Assembly: GCF_041381155.1 (NCBI RefSeq)
Contig: NC_091144.1
Span: 1,984,001 to 2,048,000 of the forward strand
Direction: 5' to 3'
Origin: Argopecten irradians
Lineage: Eukaryota > Mollusca > Bivalvia > Pectinida > Pectinidae
Length of the DNA: 64,000 nucleotides
Positions 24,267 to 34,222 of the stretch are shown here, one piece after another. The notes below the pieces were generated by a model that was not told the origin of the DNA, did no database searches, and saw only the letters and a program-made list of their open reading frames with translations. Within the stretch, counting starts at the first letter, position 1. Every line of letters starts with the position of its first letter. Position numbers and translations under genes: made by a program.

Positions 24267-27200
24267 CTACACAGGAAAAATACCACGTTTATCAATGTTT
24301 AAAAGTATGTATGATAGACGTAATCACAGAAAACCACGATATATCCTGGTGTAAACAAACATACATGATCGGAAAAATTCACTGTTACAGTATACACTAT
24401 ATCAATATCCTAAACAGAAAAATAGGATTGTTTAAAATAGACATGAAATAGTTATTGTTTGATAATTTGACTTGATTTCTTTTCTTCCGACATCAGTAAT
24501 TGTAATCATAGTTCAGTTGATTCATAAACTGGAGTTAGCTTACCACGTGATGGCGTAGGTGTTGAAATTTCTTTTGTTGTTATTTCGGGTGTAGTCGTTG
24601 TTTCTGGTGCTGTAGTCGTTGTTTCTGGTGTTGTGGTTGTTGTTTCCGGTATTGTGGTCGTTGTGGTTTTTGCCGGTGTTGTAGTTGTTGTTGTTGCCGT
24701 TGTTGTTGTGGTTGTTGTTGCCAGTGATGTAGTTGTTGTTGTCGGGACTTCAATTATTACATAATGAAAAATAGATAAAATTGGTAACTATATTAAGGAC
24801 TTTTGAATTGGTGTCGATAACTCGGGGAATATTACAGATTGTAGTCGTGAGGTAAATGTATCAACGCTAAGAAACATTGTCTACTTAGATAAGTTGAATA
24901 CTCAGTGATTAAAGTAAGTCGACATCCAACAACTTTAACCAGTGTGACCGAAATGAAAAAAACCTGTTGGACAAGACTGTTTTCATACGTACCTATTCCA
25001 TTACTTGTAACAAGGTACCCTATAATGCGATCATTTGTAAACCCTTTGATTTGTGTGCTGTATATTGTTTCTCAGCACGGATGTGTTTTAACTTTCATTG
25101 ATATATGTCAGTACTCACCAGTACACTGTTTGAGGTAGTACACGTAGTTACTTGATGACATTATTCCGACACAAGTGTGTTGAAAACATCGATTTGTATA
25201 TGGGTTGTGAGAGGAAGCGAGGCACATGTTGTTGTTCAGACAGGCAGAGTTACAGTCCGAGAGGGATTCCACGGTCATCAAACTGCCGTCGGTAGAGCAT
25301 GAGCCTCTTTGGTCAGTTGTCGGGGGGTCGAACGTACAGCTAGCTGTAATCATATGGTTAATATGGGTACAACAAGGACGTAGATGACAGTTATTTAAAA
25401 AACAATTGTGTTTAATATTGTCCTGTGTCTATAAAAACAAAGAACGGGGTGACGGCTTTGCTCAAATCTTTACTTACTATAATAGTTAGATAATCTACCT
25501 TATATATTGAGCTTGGCCAGCAGGCTATTTTATAACCAGTGTTTACTGTTCAAGTTCAAAATGGGTTTTTTCTCCAATATTTATTTAATTGCTGTTGATC
25601 AATAATAGCGCATTTGTTATGTTATCTCTTAAAACTTGAAATTTAGGGAAGACATTAATAGTCAAACTGTCAAACTATGAAACACTGCACTACGAACAGG
25701 TCATAGTGTACCGTATTCCGTAGACATCAAATATAACACACGTAACTACCGCTCCATTTCACACAATCAAGATGATAAAAAGCCTATTTATACTTGTGAC
25801 TGATTCTGTGTTTGATGTGTCTTTAATAGAAAATAAATCATCGATCCAAAATAACCAACTTAACGAGAAAATTCCAGACTTATGTTTTGAGCACACTTAT
25901 CCAGAGGAAGGTGAAGGTCGTATTAATATATATAAGACCTTAAACGACCAATCACAAATAACATATAAAACCATGTTAACGCACATGTATATATGCGCAT
26001 ATTATAAGATTGAATTTCGTTCCTGTAACTCGGCACACAAAAGACAAATATATCCTCCTGCCTTGTTGAACTGATGTGTGCTATGGCTGTCGATAAAACA
26101 TGGATATTATCTTTAAAAGCATTATTATCCATCGGAACCTGTAATATGATAGAGCTTAATCCACCAAGGAAAATTAAATATCGCACAGGGAATAACAATT
26201 ATTTTCCGTTGTAACACTTCAAAAGTTCATTAAATATTATTAATTTTTCTTTGTTTTCATACCAAATCTGGCTTTCTGATTGGCCAATACGTTTTTGCAT
26301 ACCACCATGGGAAAATAATCTAAGAATGGCGCGAAACCCCGACGTTATCGTGACGTGACAATAGAGACCTTGATCACGCTTATTGATTCCGAAAACAAAA
26401 TCACTTGAAAAATGACAAGAATGGTACGTTAGATAGATTATGAAATTAATTTTAAGCGTTGATGTCATAATTTGTTTTGTAATTTAATCGGGTTATGAAA
26501 AAAAAAGTAGTTTGATACACAGACAGAATCACTGAATTATGTACCAATTAAAACGTATTGTATTACTATTTTACTACTATACTATTATTCTTTTTTTAAT
26601 GAATTATCTCCCTTATACAATTTAAAAAACAAATCACTTTAATTCCTCCTTGGACTTACATGCCTATAGGAGTATAATACATGGTATATTAATAATATTC
26701 TTGTTTAATACTCACCTTATTTGTTTAATTAATATGTTGTTAAATTTATCACTGAATACGTGTATATGATTTAGTTTGTATAATCTTTGGCTAGGAGATG
26801 GCTTACAGTAGGCCTAACCTGTTGCCAAATCCTATTGATTTATTTAATAACATTGGTTAAAATGAAAACAAAAGTGTTTGCAAACGTTTGTGTGAATACG
26901 CTACCTGGATTCACACAGTTTGTAAAAAAAAAGTTTATAAACTAGCGACATCAATGCTTATAATTCGATAAATCAGATCGTAGACCTATGTCGTTATAAA
27001 GTGGAGTGATATTGGAATGTTTCCACACATTTGGAAGACTACCGGTAGGAATAGACTTATTAAAATACTATATGTAGTGATTTATTTAGCTAATTAGAAA
27101 TACTTTTAATAGATAGGTCGAATGATATTCTATTCAGCTTTTGTACTGGCGTTGAGGAAAAGTAACTGGCCTATAATTAGAGAAGATATGCTCAGGTTTG

Positions 27201-28836
27201 GAACAGCCAGGAGTTAATCGTCAGGATTCATATTGCAGACAGATTTAGAATTGAAATGATCGGTAAAAATCCATCTTTGTCAATAGGATGTAATTTCAAG
27301 TCTCCACTTATTACCAATTGGGCATATGTTCCTTTTTTTAGATTCATAACTAATTTCGCAATACGACACCATGTAAGGTTGATTGGAGTTTAGAAAGGTT
27401 ATTTTCGTTTGCCCCTCGAACAGAAGAAATCATTTGGTTCCGAATGGTTCTAAACTTTTCCCAAGAGTTAATTCAGCTCTAGAATGTTGTAGTAATTTTA
27501 CTGCAATGTTATTCGTAATCCAGATTTTATCATTGGGTCTAATAGATTTTAGTAACATACACCATATTAGTCAATAGTCTAACGGATAATTTATCATTTA
27601 TGTTGTTACAAACACCTTCTAAACGGCCATTCCAATCAATATACTTAGGAAAGTTCCTAAAACCATCATAGTCTGTATTATTATTTTTAAATGTATGTTT
27701 TTTTCAGCGATTTAATATTTAGCTCTAGTTACTGGACAGTGATCACTAAGTTCAAAGAGAGTATAAACGTCCCGCATTCTACACACAGAAGGGATATTCA
27801 GGTGTAGCTGACCTGTAAGTCAATAGCCTATCTCTTGATGGTTTGTTGAACTAGAAAGGCAAACCAAGGAGTCCTTGAGCAAGCCAATCTTGTAAAAATA
27901 GTTTTAAGCGTCAAAGATTATGAAAAGGGATCCATTAAGAATTGTCTACATACAAAGTGTTGAAAAGATTTTTTTATCTATTTCTCATGGATGGCTTTTG
28001 ATTGTAAATTTCGAAGGTCAAAACTCAAGCTAACTTTGTGGAAATCAATTTCCAGTATTGGTATTCCATTCTTACTCAAGTTTGACAAGATTATATAAGG
28101 GATCGATATGAGGTCACGAACCTTCATAAAAACAATAATATCGATCTAAAAGTCGCCATGGGAAAAATAACTTTATTTGAAGTATGCACAAAATGTATAA
28201 AAATCCTTTCTAGCTTCACAAATTATAGTTATAGATATCTAAGCTGTTAGGATTCCAAACACAGAAATTATCGTTGTACATGTGTTAGGCCAATATTGGA
28301 AGTTTACAGGCAGAATCTTGATCTCGTGGTTCTAGTAAAAATATCATATTTTCTACATTTAGTGTTCAAAAGTGCGAGAGTGTATTGCTTTGAAAATAAC
28401 TGGTTTGTAGTCACAGGGAAGTGTTCATGAGACATAATAAATCTCATCTATTATGTTTGTTTGGCATGTCATACAAAATTTTGTGAAATAGCGAAAAAAA
28501 AATTTCGACTATCAAAATTTGTTTGATCGTCAGTCAGTAGTTGCGTATAAACCTATCGGCCATAGTAAATGTGACCTACTAAGAGAATCAAGTGAAATAT
28601 GTATATAGAATGTACGACAAATAGGTATATATGGTATAATCAAAAGGTATTGGAATAAAAGTCATTGATGGTGAATTAAGGGTAATTATCCATTAACAGG
28701 ACAAACGAACCAGAGGCATTTGGTTTTTATAACAAAGATATTGTGACTTACCTTTTGTTCCAGACACACAGACCAGAAGAAAAATAATGTGCACTAAAAT
28801 TCTTAAGTTCACATAATTAAAGAAGTTCTTCTTCAT
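24025..28836 (-). CDS. Secreted protein with two PAN/apple-like domains and a Thr-rich linker (4 exons)
   Basis: Four minus-strand exons, 28,836-28,752, 25,343-25,119, 24,747-24,544 and 24,266-24,025, total 756 nt and encode 251 residues plus stop. All three introns have GT-AG ends and are phase 1. Residues 1-28 form a signal peptide with hydrophobic core ILVHIIFLLVCV. Residues about 30-104 form an eight-cysteine PAN/apple-like module (CNSACLNNNMC, then YVYYLKQC). Residues about 104-172 are a Thr/Pro-rich, probably O-glycosylated linker. Residues about 173-251 are a second module (CLSVCTYNSSC, then CQGHLYTY, VYYIRNY) ending the protein. PAN/apple modules typically bind protein or carbohydrate, and secretion is predicted; the ligand is unknown. 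The start was chosen because the signal-peptide exon ends in a matching phase-1 donor. Extra exons inside the 3.4-kb first intron cannot be excluded. The family call is by pattern only. Confidence 0.75.
24544..24747 (-). CDS. Exon 3 of the PAN/apple gene: Thr/Pro-rich linker
   Basis: The exon is 204 nt (68 codons), bounded by acceptor TTGAAG and donor GTAAGC, phase 1 at both ends. More than half the codons are threonine, mostly ACA, with repeated PETTTT-like units. The underlying DNA is an imperfect ACA/ACG trinucleotide tract, so its length may vary between alleles. Confidence 0.75.
25119..25343 (-). CDS. Exon 2 of the PAN/apple gene: first PAN/apple-like module
   Basis: The exon is 225 nt, with acceptor ATTACAG before CTAGCTGT and donor GTGAGT after ACTG, both phase 1. 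It encodes one complete cysteine-rich module with eight cysteines, ending in the Y-YY-x-K-x-C pattern typical of this fold. Confidence 0.78.
25344..28751 (-). other. First intron of the PAN/apple gene
   Basis: The intron is about 3.4 kb and AT-rich. It contains a decayed LINE (about 26,990-27,870) and a small group of promoter-like motifs at 26,278-26,358. Open frames of 89-100 codons at 25,772-26,468 overlap each other on both strands and show no domain, so I left them out. No further PAN-type exon was recognised. Confidence 0.6.
26990..27870 (-). mobile_element. Decayed APE-type LINE fragment inside intron 1
   Basis: Minus-strand translation gives an endonuclease C-terminal motif LFELSDHCPVTRA near 27,750. 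Next comes a linker stretch DYDGFRNFPKYIDWNG near 27,650. At 26,996-27,052 lies LPNVWKHSNITPLYN, the start of a LINE reverse transcriptase (compare the usual P-x-x-W-K-x-x-x-I-x-P-I/L-Y/F-K). The order endonuclease then RT is correct. Stops and frame changes separate the pieces, and the catalytic RT core is missing. It is an old remnant in the same orientation as the host gene. Confidence 0.65.
28752..28836 (-). CDS. Exon 1 of the PAN/apple gene: signal peptide
   Basis: This exon starts at ATG 28,836 and ends before donor GTAAGT (phase 1). It encodes MKKNFFNYVNL, then a hydrophobic core, then VSGTK. The charged start, hydrophobic stretch and small residues fit a cleavable signal peptide of about 26 residues. 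The exon is only 28 codons, too short to stand out as a simple open frame. Confidence 0.75.
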
Positions 28837-29064
28837 TATTACAGTTGGATACATACGTATCCTATAATCCGCACCAACTGACTGCCGCTTGTCAGTATCC
28901 TCTGGTGGATACTGAAGTCGTTATCTAAGTAAACCAAGGCTTGGACTGATACAGCAGTGTCGTCGCTGGTGTGTCGCTTGTTTCTTCGTCCTAACACATA
29001 CATTAGTATAGTGTCTGAAAGTAACTGAATTATCCATAGACAATCGGTCTACAAAGGAAGAACA
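28837..29064 (-). promoter_or_regulatory. Putative 5' UTR of the PAN/apple gene, with stem-loops
   Basis: This lies between the start codon and the candidate TATA box. It contains the perfect stem CAGTATCC-TCTGGT-GGATACTG at 28,893-28,914 and a second GGATAC/GTATCC pair at 28,847-28,862, just before the ATG. Transcription start is inferred at about 29,035-29,040. Confidence 0.4.
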
Positions 29065-29073
29065 TTTTATATA
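29065..29073 (-). promoter_or_regulatory. Candidate TATA box of the PAN/apple gene
   Basis: TATATAAAA on the minus strand, about 230 nt upstream of the signal-peptide ATG and in the right orientation. No transcript data support it. Confidence 0.35.
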
Positions 29074-29348
29074 GACCGACCTGATTTTCTATAGACTCGG
29101 GCCATCGGGCCTCCTTTAATTGTTAACACTGTTAGTGTACGTTTAGTACCATTGTTCAGAGTACAAACATGATTCATTCAATCTTTAATTCCTCTTATAG
29201 AGATACAAATAATAAATTTTAAAGAAATACAAAAATAACAAAAAAAAAAAACTGATTTTATCAACTATAAAAGTTCATGAATTTCAAATAGAAGAAGGAA
29301 GAGCCAGGTGTACGTCTACGCGTTCACGTCGCGAAACGTTAATCCATT

Positions 29349-29366
29349 CTTTCTTATTGTCTGTCA
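29349..29366. repeat. Target-site duplication of LINE-A, left copy
   Basis: CTTTCTTATTGTCTGTCA, 18 bp, is identical to the copy at 31,370-31,387. Confidence 0.85.
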
Positions 29367-29703
29367 ATTTCAATTCATTTCTTTTATTACCTTAGGCCAT
29401 TTGGCCTATCGGCTACAAACAAGCATATACATTTACACAATAACACAAATTCTAAAGAATACATTTGACAAAATACTAAAGCGGTGGGTATTTTCCACAA
29501 AAGCAATCATATGAATTAAATACAGACAATGTAAGCAGAATAACCAATATATAATACTTTGAATTAGATAATGCACCTAGAGTTACAATATGGAGTTATA
29601 TGTACTAAAATTACACCTGTACATATGACAAAAAAGGAACATGCGGACGAACGGACTGATTGAAGGACACGAAAAAGACAAAAACATTACAGTAATAATG
29701 TAA

Positions 29704-30036
29704 TTACACAATTCTACGTTTATGGGCTTCTAATATAAATCTTCCCAACAAATTCAATTCTTTCTGACACTTTGAGTTTAATAATTCGATAACTTTATGA
29801 ACTGATGGCTTGTGCCAATAATATTTCTTTGTATATTTCATCCTAATATCAGAATAAAAGTGACAGACAAGAAGAAAATGATATTCATCTTCAACATCTA
29901 ATAAATTACAATAATGACAATATCTGTAACACATTTCTACATTCCTGTATCTCCCGGATTCTACAGCTAAATTATGCGCAGAAAGACGAAATTTCGTAAT
30001 CATAATTCTTCGTTGATTTGGTAATGATTTATTCAA
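29704..30036 (-). pseudogene. LINE-A C-terminal Cys/His domain
   Basis: A 110-codon segment with C-x2-C..H-x4-C spacing in CHYCNLLDVEDEYHFLLVC. It resembles the putative zinc-binding tail found after the RT in several LINE clades. Confidence 0.7.
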
Positions 30037-30240
30037 ATAGATTTACAAAGTTACTTTATCAACCATATGCCTATAAAGATCACATTTATTTGAGACTTGT
30101 ATCAAATTAAATAAATTTTGATTGGCCTAATCTTCAATTCTCTGTTTAATTAGAGGCAAAAGGTAGATATCGCTGGAAGTCTGTCTCGTCCAAATATAAC
30201 CAAAACCTAGCTCAAATAATTTGCGCTTAAGAAATACTAA

Positions 30241-30921
30241 TCAATTTTGCTTAGGATGTTCCTTCTCCGTTTCATTGTAAAGAAAGTTATATACCTCAGA
30301 TAAGATACAATTATCTGATTTTAATAATTTAAACCAATATTTTAACATTCTATACAGTTGTGCATTAGCCAGTGGTTGACGACCAAGTTCAATGTATACC
30401 ATAGCGATACATGTGGATTTCTTTACACCAAGTAAATTTTTGGAAAATTCCAAATGAATTTTTACTACCTCAACCGATTTATTAATTCCCCATATATCAC
30501 AGCCATAGAAAAGAACAATACAAACATATGAATCGAAAAGGTGCAACATAGTTTTGATATTCAAACTCATATCATTACCTTTGGAGCGAAGAGCAAAAAG
30601 AGCTTTTCGTCCCTGTTCAGCCACATGTTTAGACATAAAACTAAGTTTATTATTGAATCGGAAGAGGGCGCCTAAATAACAAAATTGATCAACTACAGAA
30701 AGTTGTTCCTCATTGAAAGTCCAAATTTCGTTTGCTTTAACTATACCGACATTACGAAAAAAGACAATCTTAGTTTTTTCTGTATTAACTGTTAGTTTCC
30801 ATTTATCTGCATATGTATTCAAACTGTTTAAAAGCCCTTGCAACCCTTCAACCGATTCAGAAAACAATACCAGATCGTCAGCGTATAGAAGAATAGAAGA
30901 AGGAATAAACTTAATTCTCAA
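30241..30921 (-). pseudogene. LINE-A reverse transcriptase, catalytic and thumb segment
   Basis: A 226-codon open segment. It carries ILLYADDLVLFSESVEG close to its start, followed by WKLTVNTEKTKIVFF and YLGALFRFNNK, the usual order in LINE reverse transcriptases. It lies in a different frame from the upstream RT segment at 30,961-31,242. Confidence 0.8.
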
Positions 30922-30960
30922 AACTCGTAACTAGGAACACCATTTTCAATAAAGCTATTC

Positions 30961-31242
30961 TCAAAATCGTTTATAAACAAAGAAAAAAGCAGGGGGGGGG
31001 GGCAAAATTTCCCCTTGCATTAAACCTACGTTATTAGAGAAAAAAATTGAACAGTTTCCATTTACTAAAACACAAGATATAACAGATGTATAAAGAGATT
31101 TGACCGTTGTCAAAAACTTTCCACGAATACCTAATTTTGACAGCTTGTACCAGAGACTTACTCTATCTACATAATTAAAAGCTTTACGAAAATCTACAAA
31201 ACAACAATAAAGACGTTTTCTTTTAGACAATTTTTTTTGCAA
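30961..31242 (-). pseudogene. LINE-A reverse transcriptase, N-terminal palm segment
   Basis: The open segment starts KRKRLYCCFVDFRKAFNYV, containing the first catalytic aspartate block, and reaches VGLMQGE. The frame is then lost at a homopolymeric G run, which may be a real mutation or a sequencing error. Confidence 0.75.
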
Positions 31243-31369
31243 TTATAGTTTGTAAAGCGAAAATAGCATCAATTGTACTAACCCCAGGTCTGAATTCAAT
31301 TGAGCGTCGTTATATCTAACATACATCTAAAATCTTTTATCAAGAATTGAGGTAAACAATTTACGTAAA

Positions 31370-31387
31370 CTTTCTTATTGTCTGTCA
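31370..31387. repeat. Target-site duplication of LINE-A, right copy
   Basis: The same 18 bp as 29,349-29,366. It marks the truncated 5' end of LINE-A. Confidence 0.85.
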
Positions 31388-32669
31388 CTAGTAGAGGATA
31401 TGAAGCTGCTCTTACGTAGTGTGTAGCTATTTTGTGAAATAGTTCCTCTATTCTTTTAGATGATCATTACGTTGTCGGAATAGAATCCGTACAAAGCCTT
31501 CATCTGACTGACTGTCTAGTAGTATAAAACATTCAATACCACTATTCGAGACATCAGTCATAAATTTGTCTCTTAAAGAATGAGTGACACCACACTGTGT
31601 CAAATAATGTCTAATGATGTCCGTTCGTCCTTTTTCCACATTTTGAGCACAATTCATGGGTATTTTTAGGTGGATAGGTCAACATCTTTGAAACAAAGCG
31701 CGCACATGATAGATCTGATGGGGTTTTCTGAGAAGTCCAGAGTTCGCGGGCGAATATATGAGTGTGGACATGTTAAAAACGACTGAAATCGCAATCCTTG
31801 TCCATCCGATCGAGCCATAACTTTGTTTCGAGGTTCATAATAGCAGAGTTTACAAAAGGTTTCCAGGATATCTTTGATGAAATTTCTGTCTTCGTTGAAA
31901 TATAATTTTCTAATAAATCCATAAGATTATATTTCTTTAAAATCCTCGTATTTCTTTAAAATCCTCGTTGTTCCGGAACTTCATTTTAAAGGTAAGTATA
32001 AAGGCGAGTCAGGAAAATCTTTTTAGCAAGAAAATTACTCGGTAATTTAATCATTCGAAGTAAAAACTGAAGTTTTCGTCTGTCAACTTCTGCGTTTATA
32101 CGGAAAAGGCCAATCATACTTTCGAATATTTCCGATCGTGTGCGCGCTGGGAAATCTTGAATTTTCCGAGCCGCTAAATTTGAAGCCTGGAGTGTTTTTC
32201 ACTGTCACATATTTTAATATTGTTCAATGTTTCACAGCCGTATAACACACAGATGTTAATATGACTTTCTTATATAATTTAACGGATGTAATGGAGTTTA
32301 ACCTACAGCTTTTGTGTCCAACTCCACAAATAGAGAAAATTAAGTGATGCGCGACCTTTTTTGCATATTTTTTCTGTTTTCTTCGTGCATGACAAGTTAC
32401 TAGTTACTGGGATACCTAAATATTCGTGGACATCCTTAACTTCCAAATCCCCAACAGACAATGTCCACCTATAGTTATCGACGCTTTTAGGATGTGGATG
32501 AGTAGTTCTCGCAGATATCAAGAAGGTATTGCAACGAACGCGGTGATAGCGCCACTAGCGTTATATCGTCGGCAAGCGCTGGGTTGCCACATTGTAATAA
32601 GTTTAGCGGTGCACCAAGTTTCGAATCCGCCAATTCATTCAAAAGGTCGTCGATGTAGATTAGGTAGTC

Positions 32670-33155
32670 TTATGTGGACAAAGTTCCTCCTTGCCTCAAT
32701 CCGCGTTTCATGTCAATCCACCGGGATTTGGTACCGTTACATAGAACAGTGCTTTTCAGTTCTGAGTAAGTATTTTTGATAACGGTAAGTATTTGTCCGT
32801 TTATTCCTTTTGATTTCAGTTTTTGTAGGAGTCCGTCATGCCACACGGTATCAAACGCTTTCTTAATGTCGAGAAAAGCAGCATATACTTTGCTATGTTG
32901 TTCAATATTGGCGTACAGTATTTCTTGAAGAATGAATGAAGCTGTTTGACAGGCGATATATCGTTGGAACCCCTGTTGTTGTTCGTTCGGGAAGGTTAGA
33001 TGATTTCTTAAAAGCCGCGAACTCAGTCGTATGTGAATAATACTTTCGTATAATTTATACGCTACTGGTAAGAGTGAAATTGGTCGATAATTATCGGGAT
33101 GCCACCTCGACTTGTTGTTTCCCTTGTATATTGGTATAATTACACCCCTTTCCAT
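32670..33155 (-). pseudogene. LINE-B reverse transcriptase core
   Basis: A 161-codon open segment. It holds YRPISLLPVAYKLYESII, QQGFQRYIACQTASF, and the catalytic block AAFLDIKKAFDTVWHDGL, ending RQGGTLST. After a frame change the strand continues with LIYIDDLLNEL and LADDITLVA. Confidence 0.8.
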
Positions 33156-33326
33156 ATTTCAGGAATTGTAGCAGTTCTTGTAACTAGGTTAAATAGTTTC
33201 ATCAGATAGATTATTACTCTACAGCCACCGTATTTGATATGTTCGTTTGTTATTCCGTCGATTCCTGGGGCCTTACGTAGCTTGCTTTTGTGTATAACAT
33301 CTTTAACTTCATCGAATGGAATTTCA

Positions 33327-33331
33327 CTGCT
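33327..33331. repeat. Target-site duplication of the BEL/Pao element, left copy
   Basis: CTGCT directly precedes the LTR terminus and matches CTGGT at 41,117-41,121 in four of five bases. Five bp is the usual BEL/Pao duplication length. Confidence 0.65.
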
Positions 33332-34036
33332 TGTTATGGCAGTTAACCACAATAAGAATCCATAATCCAACACATTCGACTTGTTTCAATGTTTTGTTTA
33401 TTGTTGACCATGGGCATCTTGTAAATGTGGTGAAAAGCTACAATGAGAATAAGATATTCTATTGTAGATATATACTACTATTATTCAACTTCAATCTCAA
33501 ATGCATTTTTAAACAATAGCGGTATGTGTTAGATGAAATAAATGCATTTTAGCTTGAAACCATAAAATTGTACCCTAAAATTAACTAAATCCCGGTTCGG
33601 GAAATATCACCTGGTACATGATATGAACTGTAGATTAAACCCTGGGACAGGGTAACTATTAAACAAAAAATATTAAAATAATCCCGGAACAGGGGCAACA
33701 AATATTAACGTAACCTGGAGCAAGTTATCTACAATAACAACTTTGGAATCGAATGTTCAATATACCTAATTAACTTAATCAATTTCACCTAAATTCGAGG
33801 TACAATGAAATTTGAAGTATGATTGAGATACAAATGTAATCTAAATTCTATCACAAAGTAATACTAATACAAATCTTAAAACTTACACTGTGATTTGACA
33901 GGCGCACGTTTTTTTATACGTACAGGAAGTGAAGTATAGCATTCTAATTTCAGGTCCGGGATAAATCAATTTTCCGGAAAGATGCAAATCTAAAATTAAA
34001 CCCAAAATCCGGAAACAACATTTCTGTGTCAAGACA
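33332..34036 (-). repeat. 3' LTR of the BEL/Pao element
   Basis: 705 bp, starting TGTTATGGCAG on the plus strand and ending GTGTCAAGACA. About 99 percent identical to the 5' LTR apart from indels. Confidence 0.93.
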
Positions 34037-34046
34037 CTCCCCGCCT
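34037..34046 (-). other. Polypurine tract of the BEL/Pao element
   Basis: AGGCGGGGAG on the minus strand immediately upstream of the 3' LTR, in the position expected for plus-strand priming. Confidence 0.6.
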
Positions 34047-34222
34047 GATATAATAATATCACCCTATTAATATAGAATTAACATAGAAAGGTAATTGTCA
34101 CAAAGTTAGATCACATAAATTTCTTAATGTTCACTGTCTTGGTACAAGAATCACACATCCTCGCTTTCTTGGTACAAGAATCACACATGTTACTGTCTTG
34201 CCTTGGTGCAAGAATCAAGACC

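Larger units (their letters stand above)
29367..31369 (-). mobile_element. LINE-A: 5'-truncated APE/RT-type non-LTR retrotransposon
   Basis: The element is 2,003 bp on the minus strand between two perfect 18-bp direct repeats. It begins inside the RT fingers/palm (FVDFRKAFNYVDR at about 31,190) and passes the GLMQGE block near 31,020. The catalytic YADDLVLFSES lies at about 30,870. The thumb and a C-terminal Cys-His region (CHYCNLL..DEYHFLLVC) follow at about 29,880-29,930. The reading frame is broken at a run of ten G at about 30,992-31,001 and again near 30,240-30,040. The 3' UTR holds an AATAAA at 29,383-29,388 and ends without a long poly(A). Endonuclease and ORF1 are absent, as expected for incomplete target-primed reverse transcription. 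Confidence 0.85.
31388..33331 (-). mobile_element. LINE-B, 3' half (reverse transcriptase and C-terminus)
   Basis: This is the 3' half of a two-ORF LINE interrupted by the BEL/Pao element at 33,332. From high to low coordinates it contains KLRKAPGIDGITNEHIKYGG (about 33,250), IPIYKGNN with NYRPISLLPVAYKLYE (about 33,080), and FLDIKKAFDTVWHDGLL (about 32,850). These are followed by RGLRQGGTLS (about 32,680), then NPALADDITLVALS (about 32,560), which takes the place of the usual YADD box, then VHEYLGIPVTS. A C-terminal Cys/His stretch (ETFCKLCYYEP, then a frame holding VEKGRTDIIRHYLTQC) ends at 31,448. The RT frame is interrupted several times. A 19-bp direct duplication sits at about 31,929-31,966. 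The clade is not certain. Confidence 0.8.

Noticed and set aside
25772-26468. Overlapping 89-100-codon frames on both strands in intron 1
   Set aside because: They have no conserved motif and no splice sites in matching phase, and they overlap each other antisense.
27383-27577. 64-codon plus-strand frame
   Set aside because: It is antisense to the decayed LINE in the same interval.
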